DNA of 6,814 bases from JAICNG01 sp035765135 (GCA_035765135.1 DASTYE010000283.1:1-6814), one strand, 5' to 3'. Positions 1 through 5,827 are shown, numbered from the stretch's first letter. Numbers and translations are program-made. The notes: generated by a model from the sequence alone, not told the origin.

Positions 1-2
1 AG

Positions 3-488
3 GTGATTGCCGCCATCATTCTCGTGTCGATGTTCAGCGCCGCGAACGGGATCACGCTGACGGCGCCACGCCTCTACTTCTCCATGGCGAGCGACCGTGT
101 CTTCTTCGCCAGGCTCGCCGAGGTTCATCCACGTTATGGAACGCCAGCCTTCGCGATCGTGGCCAGCTCGCTGTGGGCGATGCTGTTGGCGATCACCGGG
201 ACATTCGAACAACTACTGACGTACGTCGTGTTCATCGGATGGATCTTCTACGCCCTTGGCGGTCTCGCGATCTTTGCGTACCGCCGGCGGCAGCCGGAAA
301 TGCCCCGACCCTTCCGCACGCCCGGATATCCGGTGACGCCCATCCTCTTCGTCGTCGCCGCGGCCGCGATCGTGGTCAACACGATCGTGAGCCAGCCCGG
401 GCGGGCCGTTCTCGGGCTTGGGCTCGTGCTTCTGGGCGTTCCCGCGTACTACGCGTGGCGTGCGGGCGCCGTGACGACGGACGGTTAG
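3..488 (+). CDS. APC-superfamily amino-acid permease, C-terminal part (5' end outside window)
   Basis: This is the last 161 codons of an integral membrane transporter; the first in-window codon (GTG at 3) is internal, not a start. The segment PRLYFSMASDRVFFARLAEVHP (visible residues about 22-43) followed by RYGTP is the cytoplasmic loop typical of APC-family amino-acid permeases and exchangers (YfnA/SteT/LAT-like). Hydrophobic membrane segments are visible at about residues 2-14, 48-66, 71-93, 111-129 and 134-151. A basic loop (YRRRQPEMPRPFRTPGYP) sits between the third and fourth, as usual in this family. It ends with a short hydrophilic tail and TAG at 486-488. Substrate specificity cannot be read from this half. 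Its position just before a his attenuator makes an amino-acid substrate attractive but proves nothing. No terminator is visible between its stop and the his leader. Family assignment is fairly sure; exact substrate is unknown. Confidence 0.88.
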   Translation: MIAAIILVSMFSAANGITLTAPRLYFSMASDRVFFARLAEVHPRYGTPAFAIVASSLWAMLLAITGTFEQLLTYVVFIGWIFYALGGLAIFAYRRRQPEMPRPFRTPGYPVTPILFVVAAAAIVVNTIVSQPGRAVLGLGLVLLGVPAYYAWRAGAVTTDG

Positions 489-496
489 GCCTTCGC

Positions 497-525
497 TTGA
501 CTCGGAGCGCGTCTCGTCGTAGGTT
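497..525 (+). promoter_or_regulatory. Candidate his operon promoter
   Basis: TTGACT (497-502) is one base off the sigma-70 -35 consensus. It is followed after exactly 17 nt by TAGGTT (520-525), which keeps the first two and the last T of a -10 box. Transcription would start near 531-533, at or just before the leader-peptide ATG at 533. The TAGGTT also overlaps GTAGG (519-523), which could instead act as a weak ribosome binding site if transcription starts further upstream. This is a by-eye match in a short intergenic gap. Position and spacing support it; the -10 is poor. Confidence 0.5.
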
Positions 526-532
526 CACGCCA

Positions 533-613
533 ATGAGCACGACCATTCGCCTGCATCATCGCGCGCAGCACGGCCACGGCCCGACGGGTCGGGGCGACGC
601 GCGCATCGGATGA
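533..613 (+). CDS. hisL: Histidine-rich his operon leader peptide
   Basis: This 26-residue ORF begins MSTTIRLHHRAQHGHG and ends at TGA 611-613. Four of its residues (8, 9, 13 and 15) are histidine, encoded CAT CAT at 554-559 and CAC at 569-571 and 575-577. It sits directly upstream of a potential antiterminator, a strong intrinsic terminator and hisG, which is the arrangement of ribosome-mediated attenuators of amino-acid operons. When charged tRNA-His is scarce a ribosome would stall on these codons. It has no other recognisable function and is likely a sensor rather than a stable protein. The frame is open far upstream in this GC-rich DNA, so the ORF itself is not statistically special. The case rests on His clustering plus the downstream RNA structures. 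The start is either leaderless or served by a weak GTAGG nine bases upstream. Confidence 0.8.
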   Translation: MSTTIRLHHRAQHGHGPTGRGDARIG

Positions 614-654
614 CCGTGTAACGGCACCCACGCGCGTTGGCGCCGCGGCCCGTC
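583..654 (+). promoter_or_regulatory. Candidate his attenuator antiterminator stem
   Basis: Bases 583-603, the 3' part of the leader ORF, can pair almost continuously with 631-654. Bases 583-591 pair with 646-654 (9 bp, one G-U), 593-596 with 641-644 (4 bp) and 598-603 with 631-636 (6 bp). An alternative inner helix, 595-603 with 631-639, is also possible. The outer helix uses 646-654, which contains nearly all of the 5' arm of the terminator, so the two structures exclude each other. A ribosome stalled at His13 (569-571) would have its leading edge near 583 and leave the helix free. A ribosome reaching the stop at 611 would cover its inner part. A small hairpin, 578-582 with 586-590 (GGCCC/GGGTC, 3-nt loop), could sequester the 5' arm once the ribosome has passed. 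Pairings were checked base by base; function is inferred. Confidence 0.65.
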
Positions 655-675
655 CCTTCCCGGACGGGCCTTTTT
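647..675 (+). terminator. Intrinsic terminator (his attenuator)
   Basis: GGCCCGTCC (647-655) and GGACGGGCC (662-670) form a perfect 9-bp GC-rich stem with a 6-nt loop (656-661). TTTTT (671-675) follows immediately. It lies 33 nt after the leader-peptide stop and 30 nt before hisG, so it can only be a barrier to transcription entering the operon. Since the permease gene has no visible terminator of its own, this hairpin probably also ends read-through from it. Confidence 0.9.
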
Positions 676-705
676 GCATCCTGACACTTCGACGCGGTCG
701 CACCA

Positions 706-1599
706 ATGGAACGACGAACGAACGGAAGGCTTCGCATCGCCTTACCTAACAAGGGACGCCTTACCGAGGACGTGCGGACCCTCTTTGCCGACGCCGGGCT
801 CGAGCTGCGCGCCGCTGGGGATCGCGCGCTGGTCGCCTCGCTCGGCGGAGACTTCGAGGCGATCTTCGTGCGCGCCCAGGACATTCCCGAGTTCGTCGCC
901 GATGGCGCCGCCGACGCCGGCGTCACCGGCTGGGACCTCGTGCGGGAATCGGAGCGTGAGCTCGACTCCGTGCTCGACCTGGAGTTCGGGCGGTGTCGAC
1001 TGGTGGTCGCTGCGCGAGAGGAAAGCGGCATCGAGTCGCTCGACGACATCGTGGGCGACGGTAATGGCGGACCGCGCGTCGCGACGGCTTTCCCGCGCCT
1101 CACCAAACGGTTCTTCGCCGAAACGTCTCGTGCAGTCACGATCGTTCCGGTAACCGGGGCAGCGGAGATCGCGCCGCATCTCGGGATCGCCGACATCGTC
1201 ACCGATCTCGTGTCGACCGGCTCGACGCTTCGCGTCAACCAACTCCGCGAAATCGCCACCATCCTCGACTCCACCGCTCGCCTCATTACGCGACCTAACG
1301 GGAAGGAGCCGCGTCGGGTGCGTGCGATCGAGGAGCTGATCGCCGCGCTCGAGTCCGTGCTTCGGGCACGCGGCCAGCGGTACGTCATGGCCAACGTCCC
1401 GCGCGCGGCGCTGGAGCAGGTGCGCCGCGTGCTTCCCGGCCTCAACGGACCGACGGTGATCGACGTTCTCAACGGTGGAGATCTCGTCGCGGTCCATGCC
1501 GTCGTTGCGCAGCAGGCAATCTACCGCACGATCGCCGATCTCAAGGCGCTTGGCGGCGAAGGGATCCTGGTGACCCGCATCGAGAGGGTGATGCCATGA
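706..1599 (+). CDS. hisG: ATP phosphoribosyltransferase, long form (EC 2.4.2.17)
   Basis: HisG catalyses the first committed step of histidine synthesis, joining ATP and PRPP to give phosphoribosyl-ATP in the cytoplasm. The N-terminal LRIALPNKGRL (residues 9-19), PEFVADGAADAGVTGWDLV (61-79) and the PRPP-binding stretch DIVTDLVSTGSTLRVNQL (163-180) are family signatures. At 297 residues, with a C-terminal ACT-like domain (about 226-297, containing PTVIDV, AVHAVV and GGEGILVTRIE), it is the long form. That form is allosterically inhibited by histidine and needs no HisZ. ATG 706 is the only usable start: an in-frame TGA lies at 682-684 with no other start codon between, and the conserved N-terminus begins just inside. 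No clear Shine-Dalgarno sequence precedes it. It is the first structural gene after the attenuator, and its stop overlaps hisD (ATGA). Confidence 0.97.
   Translation: MERRTNGRLRIALPNKGRLTEDVRTLFADAGLELRAAGDRALVASLGGDFEAIFVRAQDIPEFVADGAADAGVTGWDLVRESERELDSVLDLEFGRCRLVVAAREESGIESLDDIVGDGNGGPRVATAFPRLTKRFFAETSRAVTIVPVTGAAEIAPHLGIADIVTDLVSTGSTLRVNQLREIATILDSTARLITRPNGKEPRRVRAIEELIAALESVLRARGQRYVMANVPRAALEQVRRVLPGLNGPTVIDVLNGGDLVAVHAVVAQQAIYRTIADLKALGGEGILVTRIERVMP
1582..1588 (+). promoter_or_regulatory. Ribosome binding site for hisD
   Basis: The purine-rich GAGAGGG inside the 3' end of hisG lies 7 nt before the hisD ATG at 1596. It supports that start together with the ATGA overlap. Confidence 0.6.
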
Positions 1600-2921
1600 C
1601 ATCGCTCTTCGCGGTGCGGGGAGATGTTTCACGGCTGAGCGTCCGGAACCGATCGCGCCTGCTCGACCGCACCTTCGATGCGGATCCGATGCTCCGGGAA
1701 CGCGTCACCGAGCTATTGGCGCACGTGGAACGCGAGGGCGATGTGGCGTTGCGCGAGATGGCGCGCGAGCTCGACTGGGTGGAGCTCGAGGAGCTGGAGG
1801 TGCCGCGCCAGGCATGCACGCGCGCGCTCGACGTGCTCGATCCGGCGCTGCGGCGCGCGATGCAGCGAGCGGCCGATAACATCGCGACGGTGCACCGCGC
1901 CGTGCGCGTGATGGCAGCCGAGGTGGAGCCCGAGCCCGGCATTGTCGTCGGCAGCCGGCCCGACCCGCTCGACCGCGTCGGCGTCTACGCTCCGGGCGGA
2001 CGCGCGCCGTATCCGAGCTCCGTGCTCATGGGTGCGATCGCGGCGCGGATCGCCGGAGTGCGCGAGATCATCCTGTGCTCGCCACCGCAGAAGGATTCCG
2101 GGCGTCCCGCCGACGTGGTGCTCGCCGCCGCGGCGCTCGCTGGGGTCGATCGCGTGTTCGCGGTTGGAGGAGCAGGCGCCATTGCCGCACTGGCATATGG
2201 AACCCAGAGCGTGCCGCGCGTCGATCTCATCGTCGGGCCGGGGAATGCGTACGTCGCGGAGGCGAAGGCGCAGGTCGCGAACGTCGTTGCCACCGATGCT
2301 CCAGCGGGACCGAGCGAGCTTCTGGTCATCGCCGATGCGAGCGCAACGCCTGAGATCATCGCGAGGGAGCTTCTCGCGCAGGCGGAGCACGATCCTAACG
2401 CCTGCGTGGTGTGCATCACGGTCGATGCGAAGGCCGCCGATGAGATCGAGCGCGCGACGCAGGCCCGACTCGCGGACGAGCCGCGCGCGGCGATCATTAC
2501 CGCATCGCTCGAGACTCGGGGCGCGATCCTGACCGCTGCATCGCTCGACGAGGCGGTGACCTTCGCGAACGCGTTCGCGCCGGAGCATGTGCTTCTCGCG
2601 GTGAAAGATCCGCAGGCGCTCCTCCCTCAGGTGCGCAACGCCGGAACCGTGTTCCTCGGGGAATCGGCATCGGTGGTCTTTGGCGATTACATGACCGGCG
2701 CGAATCACGTGCTCCCGACGGCCGGCCTTGCGCGAAGCCGCTCAGGGTTGTCACCCCTCGATTTCGTCAGGTGGACCACGTACCAGCGCGTCTCGCCGGA
2801 GGCCGCCCAGCGGCTCGCCGGCGATGTCGCGGCATTCGCGGATGCAGAGGGCCTAACGGCGCACGCACGGGCCGCAAGAGCGTGGCAGACGGCGCGGATG
2901 CCGGCGGAGGTGACGACGTGA
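1596..2921 (+). CDS. hisD: Histidinol dehydrogenase (EC 1.1.1.23)
   Basis: HisD is a zinc enzyme that oxidises L-histidinol to histidine in two NAD-dependent steps, ending the pathway. The 441 residues match the usual length. Signatures in order: GVYAPGGRAPYPSSVLMG (129-146), AVGGAGAIAALAYGTQSVPRVD then VGPGNAYVAEAK (213-224), GPSELLVIAD (238-247), QAEHDP (262-267), APEH (328-331) and GDYMTGANHVLPT (363-375). By equivalence with the E. coli enzyme the zinc ligands are Gln262, His265, Asp364 and His423, and the catalytic pair is Glu330-His331. All are present, so it should be active. The start overlaps the hisG stop (ATGA) and a GAGAGGG site precedes it. The C-terminus reads EVTT, and the DNA encoding it also forms the hisC ribosome binding site and start. 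Confidence 0.98.
   Translation: MTSLFAVRGDVSRLSVRNRSRLLDRTFDADPMLRERVTELLAHVEREGDVALREMARELDWVELEELEVPRQACTRALDVLDPALRRAMQRAADNIATVHRAVRVMAAEVEPEPGIVVGSRPDPLDRVGVYAPGGRAPYPSSVLMGAIAARIAGVREIILCSPPQKDSGRPADVVLAAAALAGVDRVFAVGGAGAIAALAYGTQSVPRVDLIVGPGNAYVAEAKAQVANVVATDAPAGPSELLVIADASATPEIIARELLAQAEHDPNACVVCITVDAKAADEIERATQARLADEPRAAIITASLETRGAILTAASLDEAVTFANAFAPEHVLLAVKDPQALLPQVRNAGTVFLGESASVVFGDYMTGANHVLPTAGLARSRSGLSPLDFVRWTTYQRVSPEAAQRLAGDVAAFADAEGLTAHARAARAWQTARMPAEVTT
2906..2910 (+). promoter_or_regulatory. Ribosome binding site for hisC (fixes the GTG start)
   Basis: A perfect GGAGG sits 7 nt before GTG 2918. It decides in favour of this start over the in-frame ATG at 2771, which lies deep inside hisD. 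Confidence 0.85.
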
Positions 2922-3964
2922 CGACCTCCCTCGAGCTCGCGAGAGCCACCTTTCGCGATGTCACGCTCTATAGCGTCGATGCCGCGCCGTGCGAGGTGGA
3001 TCTGAGCGACAATACCAACCTGTGGGGCGCACCGCCGGCGGCTTCAGAGGCACTTCGTGATCTCGCCGGCAGTGGTGTGAGTCGGTATCCGTCGGCGTAT
3101 GCATTCGATCTGAAGGAAGCGTTGGCAGAGTACGTGGGGACGGACGTCGCACGCGTCGTGACCGGGTGCGGCTCGGACGACATCCTCGATTCGGCGATCC
3201 GCGCCTTCGCTGAACCGGGCGACCGCATCGCCTTTTGCGTCCCGACGTTCGCGATGATCCCGATCTTCGCTCGCCTGAACGGGGTGGAGACGGCGATCGC
3301 CTCGATGACTTCGGCGTGGGACATCGATCCTGACAGACTGTTGGCGGCCGACGCGCGCATCATCTATGTCTGCTCGCCTAACAACCCCACGGGGACGACG
3401 GCGTCGAGGGGCGCGCTCGAGCAGCTCATCGCCAGGGCTCCAGGCGTCGTCATTCTCGATGAGGCCTACGCGGAGTTTGCCGACGATGACCGGATCGACC
3501 TCGCGGCGGCGAGCGATCGTGTCCTGGTCGTGCGGACGATGTCCAAGGCGTTCGGGCTTGCCGGCCTTCGCATCGGCTATGCCGTCGGTGCTCCTGCGCT
3601 CGTGGCAGCTGTGGAGAAATCGCGGGGCCCATACAAGGTCAGCGTGGCGGCCGAGCGCGCTGCGCTCGCTGCGTTGGCGCACGACCGGGCCTGGGTCAGC
3701 GAGCATGTCGCTCGGGCGCGCGCCAGTCGTGACTCGCTCGCTGCGTCCTTACGGCGTCTTGGTCTCGCACCGCTGCCGTCTCAGGCCAACTTCGTGCTCG
3801 TCCCGGTGCGCGGAGCGGTCGGCATCGGGCGGCGGTTGCGCGAGCTCGGTGTCGCTGTCCGCGCGTTCCAGGCGTTACCATCGATCGGGGATGCGCTGCG
3901 AATAACGGCCGGGCCGGCGGCAATGATGGAGAGGTTGCTCGCCGCGCTCGAGGAGGTACTGTGA
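2918..3964 (+). CDS. hisC: Histidinol-phosphate aminotransferase (EC 2.6.1.9)
   Basis: HisC is a PLP enzyme of aminotransferase fold type I that converts imidazole-acetol phosphate plus glutamate to histidinol phosphate and 2-oxoglutarate. Starting at GTG 2918 gives 348 residues, a normal length. Landmarks: LSDNTNLWGAPPAA (29-42), GCGSDDILD (83-91; many relatives have NGSDE here), SPNNPTG (153-159), ILDEAYAEF (179-187) with the PLP-contacting Asp181 and Tyr184, TMSKAFGLAGLR (207-218) with Schiff-base Lys210 and phosphate-binding Arg218, QANFVLV (289-295) and LRITAG (327-332) with the carboxylate-binding Arg328. The frame stays open upstream to an ATG at 2771, but that would overlap hisD by about 150 bases and add residues without homology. 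GTGA overlap with hisD and GGAGG 7 nt upstream support 2918. The stop overlaps hisH. Confidence 0.96.
   Translation: MTTSLELARATFRDVTLYSVDAAPCEVDLSDNTNLWGAPPAASEALRDLAGSGVSRYPSAYAFDLKEALAEYVGTDVARVVTGCGSDDILDSAIRAFAEPGDRIAFCVPTFAMIPIFARLNGVETAIASMTSAWDIDPDRLLAADARIIYVCSPNNPTGTTASRGALEQLIARAPGVVILDEAYAEFADDDRIDLAAASDRVLVVRTMSKAFGLAGLRIGYAVGAPALVAAVEKSRGPYKVSVAAERAALAALAHDRAWVSEHVARARASRDSLAASLRRLGLAPLPSQANFVLVPVRGAVGIGRRLRELGVAVRAFQALPSIGDALRITAGPAAMMERLLAALEEVL
3951..3956 (+). promoter_or_regulatory. Ribosome binding site for hisH
   Basis: AGGAGG, a full-consensus site, lies only 4 nt before GTG 3961. It is 13 nt before the alternative in-frame GTG 3970. The GTGA overlap and the homologous N-terminus favour 3961, despite the tight spacing. 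Confidence 0.75.
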
Positions 3965-4560
3965 TTCGCGTGAACATCCTCGACTATGGCGCCGGCAACT
4001 TGCACTCGCTGGCGAAGGCGCTGGACAACGGTGAGTCCTCCGTGCAAGTCGTGACCGATCCCATGGCCGCGCTCGATGGCGATGTGCTCGTTCTTCCCGG
4101 CGTCGGCGCGTTTGGGCACGCGGCGCGCCGGCTGGCGCCCGCACGCGGCGCGCTTCGCGGCGCCATCCGCGGGGGCCTCCCGTGCGTTGGCATCTGCCTC
4201 GGCATGCAGCTTCTCTTCGATGAAAGCGAAGAGGGCGAAGGAGAAGGGCTGGGCGTGATCGAAGGGCGTGTGACGCGGCTTCGTGCTCGCCGCGTTCCAC
4301 ACATCGGGTGGACGACGATCGATGACGCGCGCGATGCCACGTTCGATCGCGCACCACTCGATGTCGCCTATTATGCGAATGGCTTCGCGTGCCGTCCCGC
4401 GCGGACGGACGTCGTGCGCGCCTGGAGCAGTCACGAGGGCGATCGGTTCCCCGCCATGGTGCGTGAACGGAGCGCGGTCGGAGTGCAGTTTCATCCGGAG
4501 AAGAGCTCGCGCGCGGGAGTCGCCTTTCTCGATGCGCTGATTCGCGAGGTGACGACGTGA
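3961..4560 (+). CDS. hisH: Imidazole glycerol phosphate synthase, glutamine amidotransferase subunit HisH
   Basis: HisH is the class I glutaminase that delivers ammonia to HisF for the closing of the imidazole ring. The 199 residues show ILDYGAGNL (6-14), LPGVGAFG (45-52, oxyanion loop), the nucleophile elbow GICLGMQLLF (77-86) with Cys79, VPHIGW (112-117), YYANGFACRP (137-146) and GVQFHPEKSS (174-183) with His178 and Glu180 completing the catalytic triad. All key residues are intact. Its partner hisF lies two genes downstream, so the subunits come from one transcript. The GTG start overlaps the hisC stop. GTG 3970 is a possible alternative that would remove three residues. The gene ends EVTT, using the same 15 bases as the hisD end, and overlaps hisA by GTGA. 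Confidence 0.97.
   Translation: MIRVNILDYGAGNLHSLAKALDNGESSVQVVTDPMAALDGDVLVLPGVGAFGHAARRLAPARGALRGAIRGGLPCVGICLGMQLLFDESEEGEGEGLGVIEGRVTRLRARRVPHIGWTTIDDARDATFDRAPLDVAYYANGFACRPARTDVVRAWSSHEGDRFPAMVRERSAVGVQFHPEKSSRAGVAFLDALIREVTT
4546..4549 (+). promoter_or_regulatory. Ribosome binding site for hisA
   Basis: GAGG (within GAGGTGA) lies 7 nt before GTG 4557. The following bases through the stop are identical to the hisD-hisC junction, so both starts share the same local signal. Confidence 0.65.
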
Positions 4561-5282
4561 TCGTGATTCCGGCGGTGGACCTGCGCGGCGGAGCGTGCGT
4601 GCAGCTCGTGGGAGGCTCGTACGATCACGAGCGACTGCGGTTCGACAATCCGCTCGAGGTTGCACGAGGGTGGGCACGGCTTGGCTTCCAACGACTGCAC
4701 CTCGTGGATCTCGACGCAGCGACGGGGCGCGGCTCCAACGAGGATCTCGTGGCCGAGTTGCTCCGCGAGCGCGAAGCGAGCATTCAGGTGGGAGGCGGCG
4801 TTCGGAGCGGGGATGACATCGAGCGGCTGTTGTCACAGGGTGCGGATCGCGTGGTCGTCGGCACGCGGGCCATCGAGGAGCCTGGGTGGATCGATTCCAT
4901 GGCATCGCTGTTTCCGGGCGAGCTGATTGTGGCCGCCGACGTCCGCGATCGGCGTGTCGTCACGCGCGGATGGGAAAAGACGCTCGCGCGCAACGTGATC
5001 GACGTCGTCGAGGACCTCAACGCGCTGCCACTCGCCGCCGTGATGGTGACGGCCGTGCATCGCGAGGGACAGCTCGCCGGGACCGACCTGTTTCTGATGG
5101 AGGATGTCGCCGAAGCCAGCGCGCATCCCGTGTATGCGTCCGGGGGCATCACGACGTTCGGCGACCTTCGTGCTCTCGAGGATCGCGGGCTCGCCGGTGC
5201 GATCGTCGGCATGGCGCTTTACACCGGGATGCTGGATGCGCGACTGGTCGCCGAGGACTTTGCGGAGGAATTCGTCGAATGA
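4557..5282 (+). CDS. hisA: Phosphoribosylformimino-5-aminoimidazole carboxamide ribotide isomerase (EC 5.3.1.16)
   Basis: HisA is a (beta/alpha)8-barrel isomerase that turns ProFAR into PRFAR by an Amadori rearrangement. The 241 residues are the normal length. IPAVDLRGG (4-12) carries the general base Asp8. VDLDAATGRGSN (50-61), IQVGGGVRSGDDIERLL (76-92), VVVGTRAIEEP (99-109), VAADVRDRRVVTRGWEK (125-141, with Asp128) and ASGGITTFGDL (194-204, phosphate site) are family signatures. It departs from the usual pattern: the segment normally TDIxRDGT reads TAVHREGQ (165-172), placing Glu170 where HisA and PriA have the general-acid Asp, and V(R/K)L near the N-terminus reads VQL (15-17). Embedding in the his operon makes the HisA call secure. 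GTG 4557 is supported by the GTGA overlap and by the family N-terminus. The stop overlaps hisB. Confidence 0.95.
   Translation: MIVIPAVDLRGGACVQLVGGSYDHERLRFDNPLEVARGWARLGFQRLHLVDLDAATGRGSNEDLVAELLREREASIQVGGGVRSGDDIERLLSQGADRVVVGTRAIEEPGWIDSMASLFPGELIVAADVRDRRVVTRGWEKTLARNVIDVVEDLNALPLAAVMVTAVHREGQLAGTDLFLMEDVAEASAHPVYASGGITTFGDLRALEDRGLAGAIVGMALYTGMLDARLVAEDFAEEFVE
5264..5268 (+). promoter_or_regulatory. Ribosome binding site for hisB
   Basis: GGAGG lies 10 nt before ATG 5279, which overlaps the hisA stop (ATGA). This favours 5279 over the in-frame ATG at 4886, which lies inside hisA. Confidence 0.7.
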
Positions 5283-5827
5283 CGGTCATTGCGAGGGAGA
5301 CGCGAGAAACCCGCGTGCGCGTCGAGGTCGGCGCGGGACCGGAGGAAGGAACGATCGACACGAGCATCCGTTTTCTCGATCACATGCTCGCGACGTTTGC
5401 GCGATACGCCGGACTCCAGCTGTCGGTGACGGCACGCGGCGATCTTCCGCATCACATCATCGAGGACACGGCCATCGCGATCGGGACGGCGCTCGAGCAG
5501 TTCCGCGCACCCCGCATCGCACGCTACGGCGATCGCACCGTCCCCATGGATGATGCGCTGGTGCACGCCTGCATCGACCTCGGCGGCCGTCCATTCTACG
5601 AGGGGCCGCTGCCGAGCACGCTGTACGATCACTGGATGCGCTCCTTCGCCGATCATGCGCGGGCGACCGTTCACCTGCGCGTGCTTCGGGGCCGCGACCG
5701 GCACCACATCGTCGAGGCGGCCTTCAAGGCGCTGGGCTTCGCGGTGCGCGATGCGCTGGTGACGACCGGTGCCGTGATGAGCACGAAAGGGTCGGTGAGC
5801 TGGGAAACCCAGACAGCGACCGGCTGA
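5279..5827 (+). CDS. hisB: Imidazoleglycerol-phosphate dehydratase, monofunctional (EC 4.2.1.19)
   Basis: HisB dehydrates imidazole glycerol phosphate to imidazole acetol phosphate using two manganese ions. From ATG 5279 it has 182 residues, somewhat shorter than the common 195-200. Landmarks: IRFLDHML (30-37, His35), HHIIED (58-63, the first HHxxE metal motif), MDDAL (90-94), DLGGRPF (100-106), HHIVEAAFKALG (142-153, the second HHxxE motif) and STKG (168-171). It lacks the N-terminal HAD phosphatase domain of the enterobacterial fusion, so another protein must remove the histidinol phosphate group. The first metal motif is preceded by GDLP rather than the longer GDLHxDD, placing it in a compact, divergent branch. 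An in-frame ATG at 4886 is inside hisA and rejected. The stop shares one base with the hisF start (TGATG). Confidence 0.95.
   Translation: MTVIARETRETRVRVEVGAGPEEGTIDTSIRFLDHMLATFARYAGLQLSVTARGDLPHHIIEDTAIAIGTALEQFRAPRIARYGDRTVPMDDALVHACIDLGGRPFYEGPLPSTLYDHWMRSFADHARATVHLRVLRGRDRHHIVEAAFKALGFAVRDALVTTGAVMSTKGSVSWETQTATG

Noticed and set aside
173..613. 146-codon + strand frame covering the permease end and the leader region
   Set aside because: Most of it is an out-of-frame shadow of the permease and its composition is arginine-rich noise. Only the last 26 codons, from ATG 533, make sense as the leader peptide.
489..705. T-box or metabolite riboswitch upstream of hisG
   Set aside because: I see no T-box consensus (TGGNACCGCG-like) or other riboswitch core. 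The His-rich ORF, antiterminator and terminator explain the region better.
525..1472. Long minus-strand frame (315 codons) opposite hisG
   Set aside because: Low-complexity Ser/Arg/Thr translation typical of the antisense of GC-rich coding DNA, with no recognisable domain and a clear hisG on the other strand.
1713..2708. Minus-strand frame of 331 codons opposite hisD
   Set aside because: Arg/His-rich antisense shadow; hisD on the + strand has all catalytic residues.
2771..3964. Extended hisC from ATG 2771
   Set aside because: It would overlap hisD by about 150 bases with a non-homologous Arg/Gly-rich extension. GTG 2918 has a perfect GGAGG at 7 nt and a GTGA overlap.
3781..4905. Minus-strand frame of 374 codons across hisC, hisH and hisA
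   Set aside because: It spans three well-supported + strand genes and shows no family motif.
4557..5282. PriA-type dual HisA/TrpF isomerase
   Set aside because: PriA belongs mainly to actinobacteria and the sequence offers no specific PriA mark. The altered RDG motif argues against assigning extra activity from sequence alone.
4886..5827. Extended hisB from ATG 4886, possibly a fused N-terminal phosphatase domain
   Set aside because: The added 131 residues are a frame-shadow of hisA without HAD motifs. ATG 5279 with GGAGG and ATGA overlap starts the real protein.
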